A DNA stretch of 64,000 bases from Thiodiazotropha sp040506195 (GTDB lineage Bacteria; Pseudomonadota; Gammaproteobacteria; Chromatiales; Chromatiaceae), in the NCBI GenBank assembly GCA_040506195.1, contig JBEVXH010000008.1:170459-234458 (forward strand), in the 5' to 3' direction. Of the stretch, positions 16,587 to 26,207 are shown piece after piece. The notes beneath the pieces are model-generated. The model was not told where the DNA came from, did no database searches, and was given only the letters and a program-made list of their open reading frames with translations. The position numbers and the translations under genes are program-made. Each line of letters opens with the position of its first letter. The stretch's first letter is position 1.

Positions 16587-17672
16587 TCATTGAAAACCCG
16601 GATAGCTTTTTCGATGTTGTTGCAAGGCCCATGCAATGTGTTCACGTAGCAGTGGTGAGCTGTTTTCGAGGCGCTCTTGCAGGGCGGTCACAACCCCAAA
16701 TTTCGTGGGGGCGTTGCCCAGGGCAACGGCGATATTTCTTAACCAGCGGGTATGGCCTAAGCGCCTGATCGCAGATCCTTCGGTACGCTGCAGGAAAGTG
16801 GCCTCGTCCCAATTGAAGAGTGTAACAAGGGTGGCGCTGTCGAGGGAGGCGCGAGGGAGGAAATCGATCTCATGGGTAAGTTGGGCGAAACGGTTCCACG
16901 GACAGACCTGCATACAGTCGTCGCAGCCAAATATTCTGTTGCCCATGTCTCGTCTGAGATGCTCGGGTATCGAACCGTGGAGTTCGATGGTCAGATAGGA
17001 GATACAACGTCTGGCATCCAGTTGATAGGGTGCTACGATAGCCTGCGTGGGGCAACAGTCGATACAGGCCGAACAGTCACCGCAATGATCTTGAGCCGGC
17101 GAGTCGCAGAGTAATGGTATGTCGGTATAGATCTCTCCCAGAAAAAACCAGGAACCGGCGTTTCTGGCGATCAGATTGGTATGCTTGCCGATCCAGCCAA
17201 TACCCGCTTTTTGCGCCAGGGGTTTTTCCATTACCGGCGCCGAGTCGACAAAGACCCTGCAGTCGGCGTTATTCACCTCGGTGCGGATCAATTCCACCAG
17301 TTTCTGCAATCGTTTGCGTAACAGCTTGTGGTAGTCGCGTCCCAAGGCGTAACGCGCAACAAATGCCCGCTCCGGATCTGCAAGGATTCGTTCAGACTGA
17401 TTCAGGGATTCGGGTAGATAGTTTAATCTGGCTGATATGATCCTGGTGGTGCCTGGTTGCAGTTCCGCGGGATGGCTGCGCTTGGCGCCATGTTTTTCCA
17501 TATAGCCCATGTCCCCGTGAAAACCTTTTGCAAGCCACGCCTCGAGCCTGGCTTCCGCATCGGTCAGGTCCGTGTCCGCGATACCGATGGCGCTCAATCC
17601 CAGGGAGTTGGCCCAAGTCTTTATCTTACGGGTCAACAGTGCCAGTTGTGTATGTTGCAATGCGTATTGCAT
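16587..17672 (-). CDS. queG: Epoxyqueuosine reductase QueG
   Basis: Cobalamin and iron-sulfur enzyme performing the last step of queuosine tRNA modification. 361 residues. The N-terminal cobalamin-binding half has GIADTDLTDAEARLEAWL and GHFGD-type residues (GFHGDMGYM), the middle has RYALGRDYHK, and two [4Fe-4S] clusters are marked by CGDCSACIDCCPTQAI (~195-210) and GCDDCMQVCPWN (~250-261). The C-terminal HEAT-like region (RNIAVALGN) is present. Divergent from nnr with a 445-bp spacer; in E. coli the same two genes (yjeS, yjeF) are adjacent. Confidence 0.94.
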   Translation of the reverse strand: MQYALQHTQLALLTRKIKTWANSLGLSAIGIADTDLTDAEARLEAWLAKGFHGDMGYMEKHGAKRSHPAELQPGTTRIISARLNYLPESLNQSERILADPERAFVARYALGRDYHKLLRKRLQKLVELIRTEVNNADCRVFVDSAPVMEKPLAQKAGIGWIGKHTNLIARNAGSWFFLGEIYTDIPLLCDSPAQDHCGDCSACIDCCPTQAIVAPYQLDARRCISYLTIELHGSIPEHLRRDMGNRIFGCDDCMQVCPWNRFAQLTHEIDFLPRASLDSATLVTLFNWDEATFLQRTEGSAIRRLGHTRWLRNIAVALGNAPTKFGVVTALQERLENSSPLLREHIAWALQQHRKSYPGFQ

Positions 17673-18117
17673 AGAGATCGTTCGTTCGGATGCAACGGCT
17701 GGGAAACTCGCCTGAGCGAGTGTCGGTGTGCCACTATAACCCGACTCTCAAGCTCCTCCTGTCTGTCCGCCTCCGGACATCATCTTTGCCGATTACCCAT
17801 CATACCGGGTTATCGAATCGATAACCTGTGCCAGTGATTGAAAGAAATTGTGCAGGCGTATATCCATACAAACCTGAACGTCCAGATTCCCGGGCAGCCG
17901 AGAATAGTGGGGCCATGCCCCGTCATCTACGCGCTAGATATCCATGAATTCCCACCAGTATCTATCATAAATCCTTCACTGGCCATCGAGTGTTACAGCA
18001 GACGGCATTGAGGCCTGATCAGGGCTTTTGAACCCTCGTCCGCAACAGGGTATGGTTTGCCCTAGCGATGAGTTGTATACGCTCTATGAAACGTCGACTT
18101 GCCATGAGATTTATCGA
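17673..18117. other. Intergenic region between divergent queG and nnr
   Basis: About 445 bp without a convincing gene. It contains a perfect 19-bp palindrome at 17808-17826 (9-bp arms GGTTATCGA around a single A), a hairpin TGTCCG-CCTC-CGGACA at 17764-17779, and another, GGGGC-CAT-GCCCC, at 17909-17921. No U-run follows either hairpin. No tRNA fold is seen. Confidence 0.6.
17808..17826. promoter_or_regulatory. Perfect 19-bp palindrome, possible operator
   Basis: GGTTATCGA-A-TCGATAACC lies in the divergent promoter region of queG and nnr. The symmetry and position suit a dimeric regulator. No matching known consensus was recognised. Confidence 0.4.
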
Positions 18118-19629
18118 ATGCGTGTTATGCCACATACCGAGGAACTGCCTTATGCCCTCTATCGGGCGAGGCAGGTAAGGGAGTTCGATCGTATTGCCAT
18201 TGAAGAATACGATATTCCTGGTGCGGAACTAATGGAACGTGCCGGCAGCGGCGCTTATCGGTTCTTGAAACAACGCTGGCCGGACCTGTCCGAGATCGTC
18301 GTGGTCTGTGGTATGGGAAATAACGGTGGTGATGGTTATGTCGTTGCCCGGTTGGCAAGTCAGGCTGGTCTGCGGGTACGGGTATTGCAGTTGGGCGACG
18401 CTCTGCAGCTTAAGGGCGATGCCCAGATGATGGCGGAGTCCTGGACGGCACTGGGCCATCCAATCGAACCCTTCGAGGATTTGGGGAACCCAGACCTTGT
18501 CGTGGACTCGGTTTTGGGCACGGGACTCGAACGGGATGTCACCGGCCGTTGGGCCTCGGCCATCGAACAGATAAACAGGCATCGTGCAGAGGTGTTGGCC
18601 ATCGACATACCATCCGGGCTGCATGCCGATACCGGCCGTATTATGGGCTGCGCCATCGAGGCGGCCGCCACCATCAGTTTCATCGGCCTGAAACAGGGGA
18701 TGTTTACCGGACGTGGTCCGGATTGCTGTGGTGAAATCGTTTTCGATGCCCTAGGGATTCCTGCGCCTGTCTATGCCCATCAAGTACATGCCTGCAAGCG
18801 TATCGATTGGCGGAAGCGGTGTGGACTGGTCACACCCAGGCGCCGTACCGCACATAAGGGTGATTTCGGACACCTTTTGGTTATCGCCGGTGATAGGGGT
18901 TATCCGGGTGCCGCCCGTCTGGCAGCAGAAGCGGCCGCCCGAAGTGGGGTAGGGCTGGTGACCCTGGCAACCCATCCCGACCATGCCCACTGTATAAACC
19001 TGGGCCGCCCGGAGCTGATGGTGCGGGGAGTGAGTGAGGTGCAGGAGATAGAACAGCTGACGCAGCGGGCTGATGCCCTGGTTCTGGGGCCTGGCCTTGG
19101 ACGAAATACGTGGGGAGAGATGTGTTACCGGGTCGCCCTCGATTCCGCGTTGCCGATGGTCATCGATGCGGATGGCCTCAACTGGCTGGCCGAGCGGCCG
19201 CAGAAACGCGAGAATTGGATCCTGACACCGCACCCGGGGGAGGCATCGAGGCTTCTCGGTTATGATACGGAGAGGGTTGAAAATGACAGATTTCAAGCTG
19301 CTGAAAAGATACAGCAGCGCTTTGGCGGCGTGGTGATACTGAAAGGGGCAGGCTCTCTGATATGCGATGGGAGCGCCCAACCCGCTTCACTCTGCAGTGA
19401 CGGTAATCCCGGAATGGCCACGGGGGGGTGCGGTGACGTCTTAAGCGGTATCATTGGTGCATTCATGGCACAGGATTATACCTATCGCGAGGCCGCCGAG
19501 ATGGGAGTCTGTCTACATGCCGCCGCGGGCGACCGGGCCGCTGCGAATGGTGAGATCGGTCTCTTGGCAGGTGATCTGCTGCCTGAAGTCAGAACCCTTC
19601 TGAATGAGGCGCACCCGTGTTTGAGATAG
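18118..19629 (+). CDS. nnr: Bifunctional NAD(P)H-hydrate epimerase / ADP-dependent dehydratase
   Basis: Repairs damaged NADH and NADPH hydrates. The N-terminal YjeF_N half has YRARQVREFDRIAI and VVVCGMGNNGGDGYVVARLA (epimerase), then LGTGLERDVTG and AIDIPSGLHADTG. The C-terminal carbohydrate-kinase-like half has TAHKGDFGHLLVIAGDRGYPGAA, ALVLGPGLGR, LTPHPGEASRLLG, and the dehydratase signature GNPGMATGGCGDVLSG. About 503 residues from ATG 18118; ATG 18127 is nearly as likely and the open frame extends upstream to 18028 without family similarity. The last 13 bp overlap tsaE, as in many gammaproteobacteria. Confidence 0.93.
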   Translation: MRVMPHTEELPYALYRARQVREFDRIAIEEYDIPGAELMERAGSGAYRFLKQRWPDLSEIVVVCGMGNNGGDGYVVARLASQAGLRVRVLQLGDALQLKGDAQMMAESWTALGHPIEPFEDLGNPDLVVDSVLGTGLERDVTGRWASAIEQINRHRAEVLAIDIPSGLHADTGRIMGCAIEAAATISFIGLKQGMFTGRGPDCCGEIVFDALGIPAPVYAHQVHACKRIDWRKRCGLVTPRRRTAHKGDFGHLLVIAGDRGYPGAARLAAEAAARSGVGLVTLATHPDHAHCINLGRPELMVRGVSEVQEIEQLTQRADALVLGPGLGRNTWGEMCYRVALDSALPMVIDADGLNWLAERPQKRENWILTPHPGEASRLLGYDTERVENDRFQAAEKIQQRFGGVVILKGAGSLICDGSAQPASLCSDGNPGMATGGCGDVLSGIIGAFMAQDYTYREAAEMGVCLHAAAGDRAAANGEIGLLAGDLLPEVRTLLNEAHPCLR

Positions 19630-20087
19630 AGGTTGAAGGCGAAGAGCGGCAGGAGGCGGTAGGCGCCTGTCTGGCGTTGAACTGCAGCCCGCCCTTTATT
19701 GTCTATCTCGAGGGTGATCTTGGGACAGGAAAGACAACCCTGGTCAGGGGGTTTCTGAGGCAGCTTGGGTATCAGGGAAGGGTAAAGAGCCCGACATATA
19801 CGCTGCTTGAGCCCTACGACTTTGCGGGACGTTCCTATTACCATTTTGACCTCTATCGCCTGTCCGATCCCCGGGAGTTGGATTATTTAGGTATTGAGGA
19901 TCTACTGAATAGTGATGCGTTACTGTTGATAGAGTGGCCCGAGAAAGGGGCTGGCGTGTTGCCGCAAGCGGATCTGATGATTCATTTCACTCACCATGAT
20001 CAGGCACGTGTGCTCGAATTTGACGCTGGGACTGAGCGGGGCGCAGAATTTCTTGTGCAGTTGCAAAAAGCAGTGGCAAAAGTTTAA
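19617..20087 (+). CDS. tsaE: tRNA threonylcarbamoyladenosine ATPase TsaE
   Basis: ATPase that works with TsaB and TsaD to form t6A37 on ANN-decoding tRNAs. 156 residues with Walker A at EGDLGTGKTT (32-41), then SPTYTLLEPY and YHFDLYRL, and LLIEWPEKG (Walker B-like). Starts at GTG 19617 inside the end of nnr, overlapping by 13 bp and thus translationally coupled. Precedes amiC by 104 bp. Confidence 0.94.
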   Translation: MFEIEVEGEERQEAVGACLALNCSPPFIVYLEGDLGTGKTTLVRGFLRQLGYQGRVKSPTYTLLEPYDFAGRSYYHFDLYRLSDPRELDYLGIEDLLNSDALLLIEWPEKGAGVLPQADLMIHFTHHDQARVLEFDAGTERGAEFLVQLQKAVAKV

Positions 20088-20191
20088 GTTTTTTTAAAAG
20101 AAACCGGCCTATCTGCCAGAAAACCTTGGAAAAATGACTATAGCATGCTATTTTTAGGATGAATTTGCTCGTATACAAAGGTCATGGGGAA

Positions 20192-21508
20192 ATGAGGAAG
20201 CGTTGCCTATTGCTGCTGCTGATTTTGCTAAGCAGTCTCCCTCTCTACGCAAATCAGTCTCAGATCACCGGATTACGCATCTGGTCGGCCCCCGACCATG
20301 TCAGACTGGTATTCGATGCCAACAGTCAGATCAGCCACAAGATCTTTACCCTGAAGGGGCCTGACCGGTTGGTGCTCGATCTGAAAAATACCACCCTGAC
20401 AGAACATCTTCCCGACCCGACCAAGGAGAACAAGATCATCCGGGGAATGCGGTCTGCGGTTCGCAACAAACGCGATATGCGGGTTGTCTTCGATCTCAAG
20501 AGCGCGGTCAAACCGAAGAGTTTTTCACTCAAGCCCAATCGGGAGTATGGTCACCGCCTGGTTGTCGATCTGTATGACGGCAAAGCCACCACCAGTCGGC
20601 GTTCACAACCGGTGAAGACGGCAAAGGCGCTGGGAAGACGGGATGTGGTGATAGCCGTGGATCCGGGGCACGGCGGAGAGGATCCGGGCGCGCGTGGCCT
20701 CAAGGGGACTTATGAAAAGGATGTGGTGTTGGCGATTGCGCGTAAACTGGTCACTTCGATCAATAAGCAGGAGGGGATGCGGGCGGTACTGATTCGGGAT
20801 GGCGACTACTATCTCGGCTTGCGTAAACGTATCGCCAAGGCGAGAGAGCACCAGGCTGACCTGTTCGTGTCGATTCATGCCGATGCCTTTCACGATCCGA
20901 AGGTGCGTGGCTCATCCGTCTATACCCTGTCAAGAAGCGGGGCCTCCAATGAAGCTGCCCGCTGGTTGGCTGAAAGGGAGAACAGCGCGGATCTCGTCGG
21001 TGGCGTCTCTCTCGAGGATAAGGATGACATGCTTGCCTCGGTGCTGTTGGATCTTTCCCAGATCGGTACCTTGCAGGCAAGTTCAGAGGCCGCCAATAGG
21101 GTGTTGAAGCAGCTCAAAACGCTTGGAAAAACCCATAAGCGAAAGGTGCAACAGGCGGGTTTTGTAGTATTGAAGTCACCGGATATCCCTTCCATGCTGG
21201 TGGAGACCGCCTTCATCTCCAACCCGGATGAAGAGCGCCGTCTGAGGAGCGTGAAACATCAGCAAAAAGTGGCTACCTCCCTGATGAAAGGCATTCGCAC
21301 CTATTTCAAGTTCCAGCCGCCACCAGGTACTTTGCTTGCCTCCAACCAGGCTAAGAAGGCGCCGCGAAAGCATGTTATCTCCCGCGGTGAAACACTGATC
21401 GCCATCGCCAATCGATATCAGGTCAGTATCAGCCGTCTGCGCAACGCCAATGAATTGAAGGGCGATACCATCCGTATCGGCCAGATACTGCAGATCCCCG
21501 GCGGCTGA
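20192..21508 (+). CDS. N-acetylmuramoyl-L-alanine amidase, AmiB/AmiC type with LysM
   Basis: Periplasmic cell-separation amidase. ATG 20192 gives a typical signal peptide (MRKRCLLLLLILLSSLPLYA); the in-frame ATG at 20159 would add 11 residues and has a weaker context. Domains: AMIN (residues ~20-125), Amidase_3 with zinc motifs AVDPGHGGEDPGARG (~157), the Glu in TYEKDVVLAIA, and SIHADAF (~230) and ETAFISNPDEER (~340), then a C-terminal LysM (HVISRGETLIAIANRYQVSISRL, ~390-435) that binds peptidoglycan. The LysM tail is like E. coli AmiB. The gene lies in the nnr-tsaE-amiB-mutL order conserved in E. coli. Confidence 0.92.
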   Translation: MRKRCLLLLLILLSSLPLYANQSQITGLRIWSAPDHVRLVFDANSQISHKIFTLKGPDRLVLDLKNTTLTEHLPDPTKENKIIRGMRSAVRNKRDMRVVFDLKSAVKPKSFSLKPNREYGHRLVVDLYDGKATTSRRSQPVKTAKALGRRDVVIAVDPGHGGEDPGARGLKGTYEKDVVLAIARKLVTSINKQEGMRAVLIRDGDYYLGLRKRIAKAREHQADLFVSIHADAFHDPKVRGSSVYTLSRSGASNEAARWLAERENSADLVGGVSLEDKDDMLASVLLDLSQIGTLQASSEAANRVLKQLKTLGKTHKRKVQQAGFVVLKSPDIPSMLVETAFISNPDEERRLRSVKHQQKVATSLMKGIRTYFKFQPPPGTLLASNQAKKAPRKHVISRGETLIAIANRYQVSISRLRNANELKGDTIRIGQILQIPGG

Positions 21509-21617
21509 TCAGCAGACCATTCTGCCTTTCCACTCACTTGGCCATGGCCCGTTTCCGGGATGGATGGCACAATACCCCATTCCCACAGCCTCTACAGACG
21601 ACTGCCGCCTGCCGACT

Positions 21618-23396
21618 ATGCCGATACGAATCCTGCCCCCTCAACTGATCAATCAGATTGCCGCCGGCGAAGTGGTGGAGCGTCCGGCATCGGTGGTCAA
21701 GGAGTTGGTGGAGAACAGTCTTGACGCCGGGGCGCGAAAGATCGCTATCGAGATCGACCAGGGGGGTATCAAACGTATCCACATTCGTGACGATGGTGTC
21801 GGTATTGAACAGCGGGAGTTGACCATGGCATTGTCTCGACATGCCACCAGCAAGGTCATCCAATTCAAGGATTTGGAGTCATTGCAAAGCATGGGGTTCA
21901 GGGGTGAGGCGCTGCCTAGCATCAGTTCGGTCTCCCGACTCAGGCTGATCTCACGCCACCAGGAAGCCGAGGAGGCTTGGGAGGTTGCGGGAGATGGTTC
22001 AGATGCCGTTACCGAACCCAAGCCGGCGGCACACCCGCCAGGCACCAGTGTCGAGGTATGCGATCTCTTTTACAATACCCCGGCAAGGCGCAAGTTTCTG
22101 CGCACTGAAAAGACTGAGTTCAACCACATCAGCGCACTGTTTCAACGTTTTGCCCTGATGCATTTCGGTGTGGGATTCTCTCTCCACCACAATCGCCGTC
22201 AGATCTTTGTCTTGCCGCCCTGCGGAGATCGCCGGGACAGAGAGGGGCGCATCCGGGAATTGCTTGGAGCCGGCTTTATGGATCAGGCGCTTGCCATTGA
22301 AGAGCAGGCGGGGGATATGATCCTGAGCGGGTGGGTGGCTAGACCAGGTTTTTCCCGCTCACAGGCGGATATGCAGTACTTTTATGTCAATCGGCGAATG
22401 GTACGGGATAAACTGGTAACACATGCTATTCGACAGAGCTATCAGGATGTACTCTATCACGGTCGTCATCCGGCCTATTTGCTGTTCCTCGGTTTGGACC
22501 CCCGCAAGGTGGATGTCAATGTCCATCCGACAAAACATGAAGTGCGCTTTCGCGACTCACGCTCGGTGCACGATTTCATCTATCGGGGCCTGCACCGACT
22601 GTTGGCTCAGACCCGACCCCAGCATGGTCAGGAGCCGGTCGTTGAAACGATACCGTCAGTCAAGGAGCCAACAACATCCGGCTACAGCCGACAGCAGGGT
22701 ATGGATTTGCGTGTGGCGCAGCGTCCTGCCGCCTATCGGGCGGCATTCATGGCTCAACAGCCGGCGCATGCACAGGAATATTCAGAGGCGGAGCCTTCCC
22801 AGACGGAGCAGATACCGCCTTTGGGGTTTGCTCTGGGACAATTGCATGGGGTCTATATCCTGGCGCAAAACGAAGCCGGCCTGGTGCTGGTTGATATGCA
22901 TGCGGCCCATGAGCGTATCACCTATGAACGCTTTAAGCTGACCTACCATGGTGACGGCATTACCAGTCAACCGTTGTTGGTGCCCGTGACGGTTGCGGTC
23001 AGTGCATCAGAGGCGGATTTGGTTGAGGAGTATCAACCGTTGTTGGATCGACTCGGCATCGAAGTCAGCCGTTTGGGTAAGATTTCCCTGGCGATCAGGA
23101 CTATCCCTGCCCTGCTACAGGGAGCTGATGTGGAGAAACTGTTGCGTGATCTGCTCGCTGACCTCGCGGAGTACGGTCACACAGATCGTATGCAGGTCGA
23201 GATCGAAAAGGTATTGGCCACAATGGCCTGCCATGGCTCGGTAAGGGCGAATCGACGTCTTGAATTGGATGAGATGAACGCCTTACTGCGCGATATGGAG
23301 AGGACGGAACGGGCGGATCAGTGCAATCACGGAAGACCAACCTGGGTGCAGATGTCCCTGAGTGAATTGGACCGGCTCTTCCTGCGGGGTCGCTGA
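21618..23396 (+). CDS. mutL: DNA mismatch repair protein MutL
   Basis: 592 residues from ATG 21618 (MPIRILPPQLINQIAAGEVV), the canonical family start; the frame upstream to 21564 is not conserved. GHKL ATPase motifs: ELVENSLDAGA, IRDDGVGIE, GFRGEALPSISSV and THGTS-like region HPPGTSVEV. Dimerisation domain follows a linker at about 340-410. The C-terminal half contains DMHAAHERITYE at about residues 426-437, which resembles the DQHAx2Ex4E metal-binding endonuclease motif of MutL proteins in bacteria without MutH; E. coli MutL lacks it. miaA starts one base after the stop. Confidence 0.95.
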   Translation: MPIRILPPQLINQIAAGEVVERPASVVKELVENSLDAGARKIAIEIDQGGIKRIHIRDDGVGIEQRELTMALSRHATSKVIQFKDLESLQSMGFRGEALPSISSVSRLRLISRHQEAEEAWEVAGDGSDAVTEPKPAAHPPGTSVEVCDLFYNTPARRKFLRTEKTEFNHISALFQRFALMHFGVGFSLHHNRRQIFVLPPCGDRRDREGRIRELLGAGFMDQALAIEEQAGDMILSGWVARPGFSRSQADMQYFYVNRRMVRDKLVTHAIRQSYQDVLYHGRHPAYLLFLGLDPRKVDVNVHPTKHEVRFRDSRSVHDFIYRGLHRLLAQTRPQHGQEPVVETIPSVKEPTTSGYSRQQGMDLRVAQRPAAYRAAFMAQQPAHAQEYSEAEPSQTEQIPPLGFALGQLHGVYILAQNEAGLVLVDMHAAHERITYERFKLTYHGDGITSQPLLVPVTVAVSASEADLVEEYQPLLDRLGIEVSRLGKISLAIRTIPALLQGADVEKLLRDLLADLAEYGHTDRMQVEIEKVLATMACHGSVRANRRLELDEMNALLRDMERTERADQCNHGRPTWVQMSLSELDRLFLRGR

Positions 23397-23397
23397 A

Positions 23398-24366
23398 GTG
23401 GAGTTGGAGCAGTATCCTCAGTCACTACCACCCGCCATCTTTCTCATGGGTCCCACCGCATCAGGTAAGACCGCACTGGCTGTGGAACTGGTTGAACGCC
23501 TGCCACTGGAGATCATCAGTGTGGATTCAGCGCTAATCTACCGGGGTATGGATATTGGCTCAGCCAAGCCTGACCAGGCCACGTTGCGGATCGCGCCGCA
23601 TCGGCTGATAGATATCAGGGACCCATCGGAGAGCTACTCGGCCGCCGCCTTTCGAGAGGACGCACTGGCCGAGATGGCCGAAATAACCCGGGCTGGCAAA
23701 GTCCCCCTGTTGGTTGGCGGCACCATGCTCTATTTCAAGGCGCTGGAAGAGGGGCTTTCCGACTTGCCTGAAGCAGATCCAGGGATCAGGTCGCGCCTGG
23801 AGCAAGAGTTGGGCCGGCTCGGATTGGAAGCGTTGCATCAGCGCCTTTCATGTCTGGATCCGGCAGCAGGCGGGCGTATTCATGCCAACGACCCTCAGCG
23901 GATCCTTCGTGCGCTTGAGGTGATTGAAATCAGTGGAAAAACCCTGACTGAACTTCAGCAGGGCTGTGTTGGTCATACATTTCCGTACAGTGTGTTGAAG
24001 CTGGTGCGTGCACCTCTGGAGCGAAGCCTGTTACATGCTCGAATAGAGCGGCGTTTCCACGAAATGCTGGCACAGGGTTTCGAGCGGGAGGTCAGCGCCC
24101 TGATGCGTCGGGGCGATCTCTCACCCGCAATGCCGTCAATGAGGGCCGTCGGGTATCGTCAGATGCTCAGCTACCTGTTGGGCGAATCATCGCGTGAAGA
24201 GATGATAGAAAGGGGCATAATCGCCACTCGTCAGCTTGCGAAACGTCAGTTTACCTGGTTGCGCAGCTGTAGAGGCTGTCACTGGTTGGAAGAAGAGGGG
24301 GATGTGATAAAACAGGCTCTGAGACTGATTTCAAGCCGTTTTAAGTCGTTTTTTATCCCTACCTAG
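23398..24366 (+). CDS. miaA: tRNA dimethylallyltransferase MiaA
   Basis: Transfers an isopentenyl group to A37 of tRNAs reading UNN codons. 322 residues from GTG 23398, two bases after the mutL stop, with ORF continuing upstream only as overlap with mutL. P-loop FLMGPTASGKTALAV (~14-28), VDSALIYRGMDIGSAKP, GGTMLYFKAL, ANDPQRILRALEV and the C-terminal RQLAKRQFTWLR are all family signatures. Part of the mutL-miaA-hfq-hflX-hflK-hflC superoperon. Confidence 0.95.
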   Translation: MELEQYPQSLPPAIFLMGPTASGKTALAVELVERLPLEIISVDSALIYRGMDIGSAKPDQATLRIAPHRLIDIRDPSESYSAAAFREDALAEMAEITRAGKVPLLVGGTMLYFKALEEGLSDLPEADPGIRSRLEQELGRLGLEALHQRLSCLDPAAGGRIHANDPQRILRALEVIEISGKTLTELQQGCVGHTFPYSVLKLVRAPLERSLLHARIERRFHEMLAQGFEREVSALMRRGDLSPAMPSMRAVGYRQMLSYLLGESSREEMIERGIIATRQLAKRQFTWLRSCRGCHWLEEEGDVIKQALRLISSRFKSFFIPT

Positions 24367-24542
24367 CCTCTTCCCGTTGGTTCGGTTACTATTTTTTACT
24401 TAATTGCTATTGATGTTTTGTATGCGTGGACAAAAAAACATTGTGCTAAACTTCCGCCTGTGGCGTCGTTTTAACAGTTGCCAGCTTACATAATGCATTT
24501 GATATCACTGCCTAGAATAGAAACACAATAAGGAGAAACTCC

Positions 24543-24812
24543 ATGTCTAAAGGGCAAAGTCTACAAGACCCTTTTTTGAATGCACTGAGGAAGGAACGCG
24601 TACCAGTGTCGATTTTTCTTGTCAACGGTATCAAACTGCAGGGACAGATTGAATCCTTTGACCAATTTGTGGTGCTTTTAAAAAACAGTGTCAGTCAAAT
24701 GGTTTACAAACACGCCATATCGACGGTCGTTCCCGCGCGGAATGTACGTATTCAGCATGCAAACGGCCAGGGCGAAGAGCCAGCACCACCCTCCGGTACT
24801 GGTAACTTCTAG
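24543..24812 (+). CDS. hfq: RNA chaperone Hfq
   Basis: Sm-like hexameric RNA chaperone that pairs small RNAs with mRNAs. 89 residues: MSKGQSLQDPFLNALRKERVPVSIFLVNGIKLQG (Sm1) and YKHAIST (Sm2, carrying the poly-A/U-binding YKH), with a short disordered tail. Strong SD AGGAG at 24532-24536 precedes the ATG. A 176-bp gap after miaA probably holds its own promoter, although it is also in the mutL-miaA superoperon. Confidence 0.97.
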   Translation: MSKGQSLQDPFLNALRKERVPVSIFLVNGIKLQGQIESFDQFVVLLKNSVSQMVYKHAISTVVPARNVRIQHANGQGEEPAPPSGTGNF

Positions 24813-24859
24813 TCATTCCAATCGATTCGCTATCGGGCTTGTCCGACTGAAGCCTGTCA

Positions 24860-24868
24860 ACAGGCCCT
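24860..24868 (+). repeat. Dispersed motif ACAGGCCCT, copy 3
   Basis: Between hfq and hflX. Here it forms part of a small hairpin (GCCTG-TCAA-CAGGC) followed by CCTGGTTTT, so it might act as a weak terminator for hfq. Same 9-mer as at 3175, 9374, 32704 and 39712. Confidence 0.5.
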
Positions 24869-24923
24869 GGTTTTGCCCGGTAGCATGAACTGATATTTTC
24901 AAGTCTGATCTATCCGATCCATT

Positions 24924-26207
24924 ATGTTTGAACGTCCCAAAGCGGGTGAACGCGCTGTACTTGTCCATCTTGACCTGGCTATGACCAGGGACCGGGATGA
25001 GATCAGCGAGTTTCGTGACTTGGCAATCTCTGCAGGTGCGGAGATCGTCACACTTATCTATGGGAGTCGACAGCAACCCGATCCCAAACTATTTATCGGG
25101 CGTGGCAAGGCGGAAGAGATAAAGCATATTGTTGCCGAGGAGAGTGCCGATCTGGTGATTTTTGACCATACGCTCTCACCCAGCCAGGAGAGGAACCTGG
25201 AACGGGAATTCAAGTGTCGAGTCGTCGATCGCACCGGTTTGATTCTGGATATATTCTGTCAGCGGGCGCGATCATTTGAGGGTAAGCTCCAGGTGGAGCT
25301 GGCCCAGTTGCAACACCTCTCTACCCGTCTGGTGAGGGGGTGGACCCATCTGGAACGGCAGAAAGGCGGTATTGGCCTGCGCGGACCGGGTGAGACGCAA
25401 TTGGAGAGTGACCGTCGATTGTTGAACCGTCGAATCAATCAGATAAAAAGGCGCCTCGAAAGGGTGGATTCTCAGCGTGAACAGGGACGACGGGGGCGTG
25501 AAAGAGCTGATATCCCTACAGTTTCCCTGGTTGGCTACACCAATGCGGGTAAATCCACGCTTTTCAATAAACTGGTGGGCTCCAACGTATATGCCGCTGA
25601 TCAGCTGTTCGCCACCCTTGATCCGACCTTGAGGAGGCTGGAACTGAAGGGCGAGGGACCGATTGTACTGGCCGACACGGTTGGATTTATCAGCCATTTG
25701 CCACACGATCTGGTGGCCGCCTTCAAATCGACCTTGCAGGAGACCACGGATGCCTCTCTGTTGCTGCATGTGGTGGATGCCTCCAGCCAGCAGAGGGCGA
25801 CCTGTATAACGGAAGTCAACGATGTGCTGCGACAAATCGGTGCAGACAAGGTCCACCAGATAGAGATATTTAACAAAACGGATCTACTTGACAATGTTGA
25901 ACCGAGAGCGGATCGGGACGGGAATGGTCAGATTACACGTATCTGGCTCTCCGCTATTACGGGAGAGGGAGCTGACTTGCTGCATCAGGCACTTGCTGAG
26001 TTCTTTAGAAAAAACCATGTGCAGCAGCGGTTGCGCTTGAATCCGGGGGATGGTCGCTTGCACGCCCTGCTGTTCGAACGCGGTTCGGTGCTTAATGAGT
26101 CGAGTACGGACGAGGGGGGCTGGGAGATGGATATCGATATGCCGGAGCGGGAGTTCCTTAAATTATTAAAGGAAGAACCTGTACTGGAGAATTGCATTAT
26201 CGGTTAG
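24924..26207 (+). CDS. hflX: Ribosome-associated GTPase HflX
   Basis: Ribosome-splitting and rescue GTPase induced by heat. 427 residues; N-terminal HflX domain with SRQQPDPKLFIGRGKAEEI and VIFDHTLSPSQERNLE, a coiled-coil linker (RINQIKRRLERVDSQREQ), then the G domain: GYTNAGKSTLFN (G1, ~200), ATLDPTLRR (G2), DTVGFISHLPHDL (G3), NKTDLLD (G4). Starts ATG 24924. In the conserved hfq-hflX-hflK-hflC order. Confidence 0.95.
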   Translation: MFERPKAGERAVLVHLDLAMTRDRDEISEFRDLAISAGAEIVTLIYGSRQQPDPKLFIGRGKAEEIKHIVAEESADLVIFDHTLSPSQERNLEREFKCRVVDRTGLILDIFCQRARSFEGKLQVELAQLQHLSTRLVRGWTHLERQKGGIGLRGPGETQLESDRRLLNRRINQIKRRLERVDSQREQGRRGRERADIPTVSLVGYTNAGKSTLFNKLVGSNVYAADQLFATLDPTLRRLELKGEGPIVLADTVGFISHLPHDLVAAFKSTLQETTDASLLLHVVDASSQQRATCITEVNDVLRQIGADKVHQIEIFNKTDLLDNVEPRADRDGNGQITRIWLSAITGEGADLLHQALAEFFRKNHVQQRLRLNPGDGRLHALLFERGSVLNESSTDEGGWEMDIDMPEREFLKLLKEEPVLENCIIG

